From Dokdonella_A sp963834755 (GTDB taxonomy: Bacteria > Pseudomonadota > Gammaproteobacteria > Xanthomonadales > Rhodanobacteraceae), in assembly GCA_963834755.1 (NCBI GenBank), contig CAWICQ010000012.1:310001-374000 (forward strand): a stretch of DNA of 64,000 bases. Reading direction: 5' to 3'. Below are positions 36,020 to 45,593 of this stretch, piece after piece. The notes beneath the pieces were generated by a model that was given only the letters and a program-made list of their open reading frames with translations, ran no database searches and had not been told where the DNA came from. The position numbers and the translations under genes were made by a program. Position 1 is the first letter of the stretch, and each line of letters opens with the position of its first letter.

Positions 36020-38764
36020 ATGGACGCCGACGCGGGCTTTTCTTCGCCGACGCCGACACTGTCGATCTTCAGTTTCGGCCGCGCCGAGCTCGATGAGCAG
36101 CGGCGCGAGCTGCGCGTGGACGGTCGCCCCGTCGCGCTCGAGACCAAGCCCTACGAGTTGCTCCGCGTTTTTCTTCATCATCCCGGCGAGACCTTGTCGA
36201 AGGACGAGCTGATCGAAGCGGTCTGGCCCGGTCGCGTCGTCACCGAGGGTGTGCTCGCCAAGTGCGTGACCAAGCTTCGCGGCGCGCTCGGCGACGACGA
36301 GCAGCAGCTCATCCGCACGCTGCACGGCTACGGTTATCGCTGGATCGCGCAGCTGGCGACGCGTGTTGCGAGCGGTGTCGCGCCGGTCCAGGAACCGCGG
36401 GCCGGCGACGCGTTGCCCGCGCGGCCGCACTGGCATCTTGTGCGCGAACTTGGCGCCGGTGGTTTCGGCACGGTTTGGCTGGTGGAACACGAAAAGACCC
36501 GCGAGCGCCGCGTTTTCAAGTTCGCGCGCGACGGTGCCGGGCTGCAGGCGCTGAAACGCGAAATCACTCTTTATCGATTGTTGCGCGACAGTCTCGGCGA
36601 ACATGCGGCGATCGTGCGCATCCTCGACTGGAACATCGAGGAGCCGCCGTATTTCATCGAGGCCGAATACATCGCGGGCGGCAATCTCGCCGAGTGGTGC
36701 GAAGCGCGTGGCGGCATCGCGGCGGTGCCGCGTGCGGTGCGCATCGAGCTGATTGCGTGCATTGCCGATGCGCTCGCGGCGGCGCACACGATCGGCGTGC
36801 TGCACAAGGATCTGAAGCCGGCCAATGTGCTCATCGTCGCCGACGCGCCCGAGAATCCCGAAGTACGCCTCGCCGATTTCGGCAGCGGTCGCGCGCTCGA
36901 GCCCGAGCGTCTGGCCGCGCTCGGCATCACGCGGCTCGGCATGACCGAGAACCGCGCCGACGGCGACACGACCAGCGGCACCTTGTTTTATCTCGCGCCG
37001 GAGCTCATCGCCGGTGGTGCGGCGACGGTACGCGCCGATATCTACGCGCTCGGCGTGATGCTTTACCAATTGCTGGTGGGTGATTTTCGCCGCCCGCTCG
37101 CGCCGGGCTGGGAACGCGAGATCGACGATGAGCTGCTGCGCGAAGACATCTCGATCGCGGCCGACTTCGATCCGAGCCGACGGCTCAGCGACGCGGCCGA
37201 GCTCGCGCGCCGGTTGCGCTCGTTGCTCGCGCGTGCGCGGCAACGCGCTGACGAACGTGCTGCCGTGGTGCTCGCGGCGCGTCAGCGCGAACAGGTCGCG
37301 AGTTGGCGCACGCGCAAGCGTTGGCTGGTCGCGCTGTGCGGCGTGCTCGCGTCGGCGAGCGCGGTCGCCGTGCTCTTGTACCTGCGCGCCGAACGCGAGG
37401 CGGCGACCACGCGCGCGGTCAACGATTTCCTCAACGAAGATCTGCTCGCCGCCGCGAATCCGTACAGCAACCGCGAGCCGGACCTGCGCGTGCGCGACGT
37501 GCTCGATCGCGCGCGCGAGGCGGTCGGCGAACGTTTCGCCGGCCGCCCCGCCGAAGAAGCCGCGATCCGCACCACGCTCGGGCGCACCTATTCCGGCATC
37601 GGCGATCATGCCGAGACGCGAGCTCAGCTGACCCGCGCGCTGGAACTGACGAATGCGCTCGGCGGTTCGCGCTCCGACGAGGCGTTGCAGCTTCGCCGCT
37701 CGCTGGCCGACAACGACGTCGACGATACGCATTACGATGCCGCGGAAAAAGCCTACTCGGCGCTGGCGACCGATGTCGCTTCGATCCACGGAGCCGATTC
37801 CGCCGAAGCATTGGAGGTCGACGCCGCGCGGGCGCGTCTGGACGTTCGTCGCGGCAAGACCGAAGAAGCGGCGCACCGGTTGGAAGCCGTGCTGCCGCGT
37901 CTTCGCGAAAAGGAAGGTCCGACTTCGGATGCCGTGCTCGAAGCGACCAGCGATCTCGGCCAGACCTATCGCACGATGGCGCGCTTCGACGATGCAGAAG
38001 CGCGTTTCCGCGAAGTCCACGATGCGTACGTCAGCCGTTTCGGCGAAGCGCACTGGAAAACGCTGCAGGCTTTGCAGGATCTCGCGCAGCTCGAACGCGC
38101 GCGCGGCAACCTCGATCGCGCGGTAGAGATCGAGCGGCAGGTCCTCGCCGGACGCGAAAAGGCGTTCGGCCGCACGCACGAGGAAACCCAGAACGCGCTC
38201 AACGAGCTGGCTAGCATGCTGCAGGATCAGAAGAAGTACGCGGAGGCCGAACCGATCTTCCGCGAGGTGCTGGCGACGCGCGAAAAGATGCTCGGCGAGC
38301 GGCATGAGCGCACGCGCAACAGCATGAACAACCTCGCGCTTGTGCTTTCGGATTCGGGCAAGCTCGACGAAGCCGAGGTGCTGTTCAAGCGCGCCCTGGC
38401 GATCGAGCGTGATCTGCTCGGTCCCGACGATCTCGACGTGCTGATCCTCGAACACAATCTTGCCGGACTCGAGCGTGATCGCGGCGACTTCGCGCAAGCC
38501 GAATCCATGAGCCGCGATGTCGTCGAGCGCGCGGCGCGCACGTTGCCGCCCGAACGGCCGGAGAACGGTCTTTTCATGACCGGGCTCGGCCGCACGCTGC
38601 AAAAAGAGAAGCGCTACGAAGATGCGGCGGATACATTCGCCAAGGCGCGCCTCAACCTCGTCGCGGCGTACGGTCCGACGCACACGCGCGTTTCGCGCCT
38701 GACCGACATGCAGACGGCGCTGTACAAGGAATGGGGCAGGCCGCTGCCCGCCGATATTCACTGA
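36020..38764 (+). CDS. Fusion of winged-helix DNA-binding domain, Ser/Thr protein kinase, TM helix and TPR array
   Basis: A 914-residue protein; the ATG follows CAGGAGGGG. Residues 15-108 are an OmpR/CadC-type winged helix (KPYELLRVFLHHPGETLSKD, LRGALGDDEQQLIRTLHGYG). Residues 139-400 are a Hanks-type kinase with the Gly loop LGAGGFGTVW, Lys167, the catalytic loop HKDLKPANVL (HKD rather than HRD, Asp264) and DFG (286-288). A TM helix spans about 434-455. Residues 470-900 are TPRs. The DNA-binding and kinase halves are cytoplasmic and the TPR part is likely periplasmic. This resembles a membrane-bound one-component regulator that may also phosphorylate targets. It is divergent from the CSLREA pair. 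Confidence 0.9.
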   Translation: MDADAGFSSPTPTLSIFSFGRAELDEQRRELRVDGRPVALETKPYELLRVFLHHPGETLSKDELIEAVWPGRVVTEGVLAKCVTKLRGALGDDEQQLIRTLHGYGYRWIAQLATRVASGVAPVQEPRAGDALPARPHWHLVRELGAGGFGTVWLVEHEKTRERRVFKFARDGAGLQALKREITLYRLLRDSLGEHAAIVRILDWNIEEPPYFIEAEYIAGGNLAEWCEARGGIAAVPRAVRIELIACIADALAAAHTIGVLHKDLKPANVLIVADAPENPEVRLADFGSGRALEPERLAALGITRLGMTENRADGDTTSGTLFYLAPELIAGGAATVRADIYALGVMLYQLLVGDFRRPLAPGWEREIDDELLREDISIAADFDPSRRLSDAAELARRLRSLLARARQRADERAAVVLAARQREQVASWRTRKRWLVALCGVLASASAVAVLLYLRAEREAATTRAVNDFLNEDLLAAANPYSNREPDLRVRDVLDRAREAVGERFAGRPAEEAAIRTTLGRTYSGIGDHAETRAQLTRALELTNALGGSRSDEALQLRRSLADNDVDDTHYDAAEKAYSALATDVASIHGADSAEALEVDAARARLDVRRGKTEEAAHRLEAVLPRLREKEGPTSDAVLEATSDLGQTYRTMARFDDAEARFREVHDAYVSRFGEAHWKTLQALQDLAQLERARGNLDRAVEIERQVLAGREKAFGRTHEETQNALNELASMLQDQKKYAEAEPIFREVLATREKMLGERHERTRNSMNNLALVLSDSGKLDEAEVLFKRALAIERDLLGPDDLDVLILEHNLAGLERDRGDFAQAESMSRDVVERAARTLPPERPENGLFMTGLGRTLQKEKRYEDAADTFAKARLNLVAAYGPTHTRVSRLTDMQTALYKEWGRPLPADIH

Positions 38765-38843
38765 CCGGAACGGCGGGCCAAAGGTTGTCGCTGCGCGCCT
38801 GCGTCGCTATCCTTGCGCGCCTTTTTCGTCAGCTCAGGAACCC

Positions 38844-39605
38844 ATGATGCGGCGCGCGCTCGTGGCCGGAAACTGGAAGATGCACGGATCGCGGGCGATG
38901 GCCGCGCGGCTCATCGCCGATGTCGCGGCGGCGCCTCCGGTCGACGTCGATGTCGCCGTGCTGCCGCCGTTTCCGTACATCGCGGCGCTGGCCGAGCAGC
39001 ATTCCGGCGCGCGGCTCGCGTTCGGCGCGCAGGATCTCAGCGCGCATGCGCAAGGTGCCTACACCGGTGAAGTATCCGGCGCGATGCTCAAGGACATCGG
39101 CTGCACGTTCGTGCTGGCCGGTCACTCCGAGCGGCGCCAGTATCACGCCGAATCGGACGACCTCGTCGCGCTCAAGTTCGTCGTTGCGCAGTCGGCGGGT
39201 CTGGTGCCGATCCTGTGCGTCGGCGAGACGCTGGCCGAGCGCGATTGCGGCGCGACGGAAGCGGTGATCGCCCGCCAGCTCGACGCGGTCATCGCACGCG
39301 CGGACATCGATGCGTTCTCGGCCTGCGTCCTCGCATACGAACCGGTCTGGGCGATCGGCACCGGCCGCACGGCGACGCCGGACCAGGCCCAGGCCGTGCA
39401 CCGCTTCATCCGTAACAAACTGGCTGGACTGGATGGTACAATTGCTGGCTCGCTGCGGATCCTCTACGGCGGCAGCGTGAAGCCTTCCAACGCGGCCGAG
39501 CTCTTCGGTCAACCCGATGTGGATGGCGGACTCATTGGCGGTGCATCGCTGGTGGCCCAGGATTTCCTCGCGATCTGCCTCGCTGCGGATCGCCGGAAGA
39601 TGTGA
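38844..39605 (+). CDS. tpiA: Triosephosphate isomerase
   Basis: A 253-residue TIM barrel interconverting dihydroxyacetone phosphate and glyceraldehyde-3-phosphate. The N-terminal AGNWKMHG contains the catalytic Lys. The His is in GHSERRQ, the Glu in AYEPVWAIGTG, and the phosphate loop is YGGSVKPSNA. A second ATG follows one codon later. It leads the conserved tpiA-secG-tRNA-Leu-nuo block. Confidence 0.98.
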   Translation: MMRRALVAGNWKMHGSRAMAARLIADVAAAPPVDVDVAVLPPFPYIAALAEQHSGARLAFGAQDLSAHAQGAYTGEVSGAMLKDIGCTFVLAGHSERRQYHAESDDLVALKFVVAQSAGLVPILCVGETLAERDCGATEAVIARQLDAVIARADIDAFSACVLAYEPVWAIGTGRTATPDQAQAVHRFIRNKLAGLDGTIAGSLRILYGGSVKPSNAAELFGQPDVDGGLIGGASLVAQDFLAICLAADRRKM

Positions 39606-39651
39606 AGGCGGTGCGCCAAAGGTCGCGCGGCCTCGAGTTGAAGAGAACGGA

Positions 39652-40134
39652 ATGATTTCGATTATTGCCAACGTTTTTTATGTGCTGATCGCGGTCGCCA
39701 TGATCGTCCTGATCCTTTTGCAGCGCGGCGCCGGCGCCGCGGCCGGATCGGGCTTCGGCGGCGGCGCATCGGCGACCGTGTTCGGTGCGCGCGGATCGGC
39801 GAACTTCCTTTCGCGCAGCACGGCGGTCCTTGCCGCTTTGTTCTTCCTGCTCAGCCTCGGCATGGGCATCTATCTCGGCCGAACGGACACCACCCCGCGT
39901 CCCACCGACGATCTCGGCGTGATGTCGGGCACCGTCGCTCCGAAGGATAAGCCCGCTCCGGCGACGACTCCTCCGGCCGCGAATGGCGACGTGCCGCAGC
40001 CGACCGCGGCGCCCGCCGCGTCGGGCGACAAGCCCGCCGCGCAGCCTGCCGTCGTTCCGGCGGACAAGTCCGCGAATGATGCGGCCAAGCCCGAAGCCGG
40101 AAAGCCGAAAGACGACGGGAAGGGCGGAAAGTAA
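39652..40134 (+). CDS. secG: Preprotein translocase subunit SecG
   Basis: A 160-residue protein. Two TM helices (about residues 3-22 and 55-75) flank the conserved loop RGAGAAAGSGFGGGASATVFGARG. The C-terminal half is a long Ala/Pro/Lys-rich tail, longer than E. coli SecG. SecG assists SecYEG-driven export at the inner membrane. It lies 46 bp after tpiA and directly before tRNA-Leu. Confidence 0.96.
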   Translation: MISIIANVFYVLIAVAMIVLILLQRGAGAAAGSGFGGGASATVFGARGSANFLSRSTAVLAALFFLLSLGMGIYLGRTDTTPRPTDDLGVMSGTVAPKDKPAPATTPPAANGDVPQPTAAPAASGDKPAAQPAVVPADKSANDAAKPEAGKPKDDGKGGK

Positions 40135-40141
40135 CCTTAAA

Positions 40142-40226
40142 GCCCAGGTGGCGGAATTGGTAGACGCACTACCTTGAGGTGGTAGCGGGGAAACCCGTGG
40201 AGGTTCGAGTCCTCTCTTGGGCACCA
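40142..40226 (+). tRNA. tRNA-Leu, anticodon GAG
   Basis: An 85-base class II tRNA with an encoded CCA. Acceptor GCCCAGG pairs with CTTGGGC; the D-arm contains AATTGGTAGACGC; the anticodon loop TTGAGGT between CTACC and GGTAG gives GAG; there is a long variable arm and TTCGAGTCC in the T-arm. It sits between secG and nuoA, a usual place in this order. Confidence 0.96.
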
Positions 40227-40346
40227 TCGATCGCTCGGCTGCGATAGGGACATCGTCCGCGTCGCGGTCGAGAGATCTTCTTACCGTCGTCGTGCCGGTT
40301 TCGCGCCGGAGCGACCGCTGATGCGCTCTCCGGCGCGGAGGTGTGT

Positions 40347-40703
40347 GTGCTGGCCGAGTATTTCCCGGTCCTGTTGTTCATGGTGGTAGCCGCCGGCGTC
40401 GGCGTTGCCTTGATCGTCATCGGCAATCTGCTCGGTCCGAAGCACCCGGACTCCGAGAAGAACGCTCCGTACGAATGCGGCTTCGAGGCATTCGAGGACG
40501 CGCGCATGAAATTCGACGTGCGCTATTACCTCATCGCGATCCTTTTCATCATCTTCGATCTGGAAATCGCGTTCGTGCTGCCGTGGGCGACCGTGTTCTC
40601 GAAGCTCGGCCTGTTCGGCTTGATCGAAATGGGCATGTTCCTGGGGCTTTTGGTGCTCGGTTTCGTGTACGCGTGGAAGAAGGGAGCGCTCGAATGGGAA
40701 TGA
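40347..40703 (+). CDS. nuoA: NADH-quinone oxidoreductase subunit A
   Basis: A 118-residue membrane subunit with three TM helices. It has the conserved loop YECGFEAFEDARMKFDVRYY, which lies at the quinone-site side of complex I. GTG at 40347 is preferred because GGAG stands seven bases upstream; GTG at 40341 is possible. It is the first gene of the 14-gene nuo cluster that builds the proton-pumping NADH dehydrogenase. Confidence 0.94.
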   Translation: MLAEYFPVLLFMVVAAGVGVALIVIGNLLGPKHPDSEKNAPYECGFEAFEDARMKFDVRYYLIAILFIIFDLEIAFVLPWATVFSKLGLFGLIEMGMFLGLLVLGFVYAWKKGALEWE

Positions 40704-40714
40704 GACGCTCCCCA

Positions 40715-40749
40715 TGCACAGGGTCGGGCATCCTGCCGCGACCTGTGCA
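40715..40749. repeat. Hairpin in the nuoA-nuoB spacer
   Basis: TGCACAGG pairs perfectly with CCTGTGCA 19 bases later, with GTCGGGCATCCTGCCGC in the loop, which can extend the stem. It begins 11 bases after the nuoA stop codon and lies within an unusually long nuoA-nuoB gap of 160 bases. It could be an RNA-stability or processing site, or a dispersed repeat. Confidence 0.5.
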
Positions 40750-40863
40750 CAAACGGTCGCGGCAAAGCCACGCCACGTTCGTCGCGACGATCGCTCGCAC
40801 GATTGCCGCGCCGGCGCGGCCCTGCGCCGGGACACCCGTCGACGTCTCCATGGAGCAGGGCGC

Positions 40864-41418
40864 ATGAGCCTGGTTTCCCGCATCAGCGAGACGATGCACA
40901 ACCCGGCGCCGGTCAGCGTCGTCGACGACATCCTGCGCCCGGTCGAAGACAACCCGCTGATGGATCGCGGCTTCGTCACCACCTCGCTCGATTCGCTGGT
41001 CAACTGGGCGCGCACGGGCTCGATGTGGCCGATGACGTTCGGCCTCGCGTGCTGCGCGGTCGAGATGATGCACGCGGGCGCCGCGCGACTGGACCTCGAT
41101 CGCATGGGCGTGATCTTCCGGCCGTCGCCGCGACAGTCGGACGTGATGATCGTCGCCGGCACGCTGGTCAACAAGATGGCGCCGGCGCTGCGCAAGGTCT
41201 ACGACCAGATGGCCGATCCGAAGTGGGTCATCTCGATGGGCAGCTGCGCGAACGGCGGCGGCTACTACCACTATTCGTATGCGGTCGTGCGCGGCTGCGA
41301 TCGCATCGTGCCGGTCGACATTTACGTGCCGGGTTGTCCGCCGACGGCCGAAGCGCTGATTCACGGGATTCTGCAGTTGCAGAAGAAGATTCGCCGTACG
41401 AACACGATCGCGCGGTGA
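40864..41418 (+). CDS. nuoB: NADH-quinone oxidoreductase subunit B
   Basis: A 184-residue subunit that holds the N2 [4Fe-4S] cluster next to the quinone site. The cluster cysteines are in GLACCAVEM, GSCANGGG and VPGCPPTAEAL. It also has the PSPRQSDVMIVAGT segment. The ATG is 160 bases after nuoA. The sequence is fully typical. Confidence 0.98.
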   Translation: MSLVSRISETMHNPAPVSVVDDILRPVEDNPLMDRGFVTTSLDSLVNWARTGSMWPMTFGLACCAVEMMHAGAARLDLDRMGVIFRPSPRQSDVMIVAGTLVNKMAPALRKVYDQMADPKWVISMGSCANGGGYYHYSYAVVRGCDRIVPVDIYVPGCPPTAEALIHGILQLQKKIRRTNTIAR

Positions 41419-41450
41419 TGGGACGAATGACACGGAACGCCCACAAGCTC

Positions 41451-41525
41451 GTCGTCCCGGCGAAAGCCGGGACCCATTTTGATCTTGCGAAACAGCCAAT
41501 GGGTTCCGGCTTCCGCCGGAACGAC
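41451..41525. repeat. Dispersed repeat family B (nuoB-nuoC spacer)
   Basis: Begins GTCGTCCCGGCGAAAGCCGG and ends TTCCGCCGGAACGAC, with ACCCATT and AATGGGT as inner arms, giving a long imperfect inverted repeat. It occupies most of the nuoB-nuoC gap. Confidence 0.8.
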
Positions 41526-41548
41526 GGCGTGGAAGGATCGAGCAGGTC

Positions 41549-42274
41549 ATGACCACATCGCCTTTCGCCCAACTACTCGAAACCAAGCTCGGCCAGAAAC
41601 TCGCGACGCTTGTCGAGTCGCGCGGCGAAACGACGATCGAAGTGCTGCCGGAGAACTGGCTCGCCGTCGCCAAGGAACTGCGCGACGACCCCGAATTCCG
41701 TTTCGAACAGGCTGTCGACGTTTGTGGCGTGGACTACCTTTCCTACGGCCAGGTCGAGTGGGACACGACCGACGTCACTTCGGAAGGTTTCTCGCGCGGT
41801 GTCGAAGGCGAGGGTCCCGGACGTTTCCGCTGGTCGGATCGGCCGCATCCGCCGCATCTGCCGCGCCGCTTCGCGGTGGTCGTGCATCTCTTGTCGATCT
41901 CGCACAACCGGCGCCTTCGCCTGCGCGGCTTCTGCGCGGATGATGACGTGCCGTCGATACCGTCGCTGGTCGGGCTCTGGCCCGGCGTGGACTGGTTCGA
42001 GCGCGAGGCATTCGATCTTTACGGCATCGTGTTCGAAGGGCATCCGGATCTGCGCCGCATCCTCACCGACTACGGTTTCGTCGGCCATCCGTTCCGCAAG
42101 GATTTCCCGCTGATCGGCAACGTCGAAGTGCGTTACGACCCGGAAAAGAAACGCGTGATCTACGAGCCCGTCACTTCGGTCGAACCGCGCGTGCTGGTGC
42201 CGCGCACGATCCGCGACGATTCGCGCTACGAGCAGGCCAAGGCGGAGCAGGGGCCGGCGTCGGGACAAAAATAA
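41549..42274 (+). CDS. nuoC: NADH-quinone oxidoreductase subunit C
   Basis: A 241-residue peripheral-arm subunit. It has the 30-kDa subunit signature WPGVDWFEREAFDLYGIVFEGHPDLRRILTDYGFVGHPFRKDFP (quoted here only as the conserved ERE..D.YG..F.GHPDL.R.L pattern). The long loop at residues 65-110 is an insertion typical of Xanthomonadales NuoC. It interacts with NuoD, which follows after one base. Confidence 0.96.
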   Translation: MTTSPFAQLLETKLGQKLATLVESRGETTIEVLPENWLAVAKELRDDPEFRFEQAVDVCGVDYLSYGQVEWDTTDVTSEGFSRGVEGEGPGRFRWSDRPHPPHLPRRFAVVVHLLSISHNRRLRLRGFCADDDVPSIPSLVGLWPGVDWFEREAFDLYGIVFEGHPDLRRILTDYGFVGHPFRKDFPLIGNVEVRYDPEKKRVIYEPVTSVEPRVLVPRTIRDDSRYEQAKAEQGPASGQK

Positions 42275-42275
42275 T

Positions 42276-43529
42276 ATGCAGGAAATCCGCAACTACACGA
42301 TGAATTTCGGGCCGCAGCATCCGGCGGCCCACGGCGTTCTGCGTCTCGTGCTCGAGATGGACGGCGAGACCATCATGCGCGCCGATCCGCATATCGGTCT
42401 CCTGCATCGCGCCACCGAAAAGCTCGCCGAATCCAAGCCGTTCAATCAGACGATCGGTTACATGGATCGGCTCGATTACGTTTCGATGATGTGCAACGAG
42501 CACGCGTACGTGCGCGCGATCGAGAATTTACTCGGTATCGAAGTGCCGGAGCGCGCGTTGTGGATCCGCACGATGTTCGATGAGATCACGCGCATCCTGA
42601 ATCATCTGATGTGGATCGGTTCGAACGGGCTCGATCTCGGCGCGATGGCCGTGTTCCTCTACGCGTTCCGCGAGCGCGAGGAGCTGATGGACTGCTACGA
42701 AGCGGTCTCCGGCGCACGCATGCATGCAACCTATTACCGGCCCGGCGGCGTTTATCGCGACCTGCCGGAGCAGATGCCGCAATACAAGGAATCGCGCTGG
42801 CACAAGGGCGATGATCTGAAGCGCTTCAACGCGTGGCGCCAAGGTTCGATGCTCGATTTCCTCGATGCGTTCACTGATGACTTTCCGAAGAAGGTCGACG
42901 AGTACGAAGAGCTCCTGACCGCGAACCGCATCTGGAAACAACGCACGGTCGATATCGGCGTCATCCCGCCGGAGCAGGCGCTGGCGTGGGGCATGTCCGG
43001 CCCGATGCTGCGCGGCTCCGGCATCGAGTGGGATCTGCGCAAGAAGCAGCCGTACGCGAAATACGCAGAAGTCGATTTCGATATTCCGGTCGGCGTTCAT
43101 GGCGATTGCTACGACCGTTATCTCGTGCGCGTCGAAGAAATGCGTCAGTCGAATCGCATCATCAAGCAGTGCGCGAAGTGGCTGCGCGCGAATGCGGGTC
43201 CGACGATGATCCGCAACTACAAGGTGGTGCCGCCCAGTCGTGTCGAGATGAAGGACGACATGGAAGCGCTGATCCATCACTTCAAACTTTTCACCGAAGG
43301 CTATTGCGTGCCCGCCGGAGAAACGTATGCGGCCGTCGAGGCGCCGAAAGGCGAGTTCGGTGTGTATCTGATTTCGGACGGCGCGAACAAACCGTTCCGC
43401 GTGAAGTGCCACGCGCCGAGCTTCGTGCATCTTTCATCGATCGACGCGATCGTGCGCGGGCACATGCTGCCCGACGTGGTCGCGATGATCGGCACGTACG
43501 ATGTGGTGTTCGGCGAGGTCGACCGATGA
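42276..43529 (+). CDS. nuoD: NADH-quinone oxidoreductase subunit D
   Basis: A 417-residue 49-kDa subunit forming the quinone cavity with NuoB. Landmarks are MNFGPQHPAAHGVLR, the His and Tyr quinone-site region (HRATEKLAESKPFNQ), and the C-terminal LPDVVAMIGTYDVVFGEVDR. It starts one base after nuoC; the gap to nuoE is filled by a repeat. Confidence 0.98.
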   Translation: MQEIRNYTMNFGPQHPAAHGVLRLVLEMDGETIMRADPHIGLLHRATEKLAESKPFNQTIGYMDRLDYVSMMCNEHAYVRAIENLLGIEVPERALWIRTMFDEITRILNHLMWIGSNGLDLGAMAVFLYAFREREELMDCYEAVSGARMHATYYRPGGVYRDLPEQMPQYKESRWHKGDDLKRFNAWRQGSMLDFLDAFTDDFPKKVDEYEELLTANRIWKQRTVDIGVIPPEQALAWGMSGPMLRGSGIEWDLRKKQPYAKYAEVDFDIPVGVHGDCYDRYLVRVEEMRQSNRIIKQCAKWLRANAGPTMIRNYKVVPPSRVEMKDDMEALIHHFKLFTEGYCVPAGETYAAVEAPKGEFGVYLISDGANKPFRVKCHAPSFVHLSSIDAIVRGHMLPDVVAMIGTYDVVFGEVDR

Positions 43530-43641
43530 GAATGAGAATAGGAGATCGGGAAAGGGGAATCGTTGAAGCGACGAACAATCGCCATCGCTCCCGCGCCTGC
43601 GCGTTTTCCCGATTCCCGATTCCCGATTCCCGATTCCTGAC
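43530..43641. repeat. Dispersed repeat family A, copy 3 (nuoD-nuoE spacer)
   Basis: Left arm 43530-43562 (GAATAGGAGATCGGG ...) and right arm 43602-43641 (repeated CGATTCCCGATTCCCG units) around about 40 bases. It separates nuoD and nuoE, which are normally adjacent. Confidence 0.8.
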
Positions 43642-43650
43642 TGTCAGGCC

Positions 43651-44178
43651 ATGAAAGCGACCGGCACGTACAACGAAGTCAAAGACGTCGATCCGATGGT
43701 CGCGCTCAACGCGCACACGCGCGGGCACATCGACCATTGGGTGTCGAAGTTTCCGCCGGAGCGCAAGCGCTCGGCGCTGATCCAGGGTCTGATGGCCGCG
43801 CAGGAGCAGAACGGTGGCTGGCTGACCGACGAGCTGACGACGGCGGTCGCGAAATATCTCGGCGTGCCGTCGATCTGGGCATACGAGGTCGCGACCTTCT
43901 ATTCGATGTTCGAGACCAAGCCAGTCGGACGCAACAACATCGCGATCTGCACGAACATCTCATGCTGGCTCAACGGCGCCGAGGACATCGTGCGCCATTG
44001 CGAGAAGAAACTCGGCGTCAAGGTCGGCGAAAGCACCGCCGACGGACGCGTTTATCTGAAGCCGGAAGAAGAATGCCTCGCGGCGTGCTGCGGCGCGCCG
44101 ATGATGGTCGTCAACGGTCACTATCACGAGCATCTGACGACCGAAAAGGTCGACAAGATTCTCGACGAATTGAAATAA
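43651..44178 (+). CDS. nuoE: NADH-quinone oxidoreductase subunit E
   Basis: A 175-residue 24-kDa-type subunit with a [2Fe-2S] cluster (N1a). The cysteines lie in ICTNISCWLNGA and EECLAACCGAPMMVV. The AYEVATFYSMFETKP segment is typical. It binds NuoF in the NADH-oxidising module. Confidence 0.97.
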   Translation: MKATGTYNEVKDVDPMVALNAHTRGHIDHWVSKFPPERKRSALIQGLMAAQEQNGGWLTDELTTAVAKYLGVPSIWAYEVATFYSMFETKPVGRNNIAICTNISCWLNGAEDIVRHCEKKLGVKVGESTADGRVYLKPEEECLAACCGAPMMVVNGHYHEHLTTEKVDKILDELK

Positions 44179-44192
44179 CGGCACTAACAAAT

Positions 44193-44242
44193 TGTGCGGC
44201 CAGGATGGCCGCTCCTTGATCCTCGCGATCAAGGACGATCGC
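44193..44242. repeat. Repeat family C, copy 1 (two-hairpin element before nuoF)
   Basis: TGCGGCCAGGATGGCCGC forms a GCGGCC/GGCCGC hairpin. It is followed by TTGATC CTCGC GATCAA, and the overlapping GCGATC AAGGAC GATCGC. The last two stems exclude each other. It ends 10 bases before the nuoF ATG. A second copy lies at 56167-56211 before rimP. Confidence 0.7.
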
Positions 44243-44252
44243 AAAGGTAACT

Positions 44253-45566
<1,314 letters not shown>

Positions 45567-45593
45567 TGACTCACACCACGACGCGCACCGACT

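Noticed and set aside
35969..38761. A 930-residue minus-strand open frame opposite the kinase fusion
   Set aside because: It mirrors the kinase gene almost exactly; the kinase frame has clear domain motifs and a ribosome-binding site, the antisense one has none.
28435..38843. Prophage or integrative element
   Set aside because: No integrase, structural genes, direct repeats or tRNA attachment site could be found at the edges.
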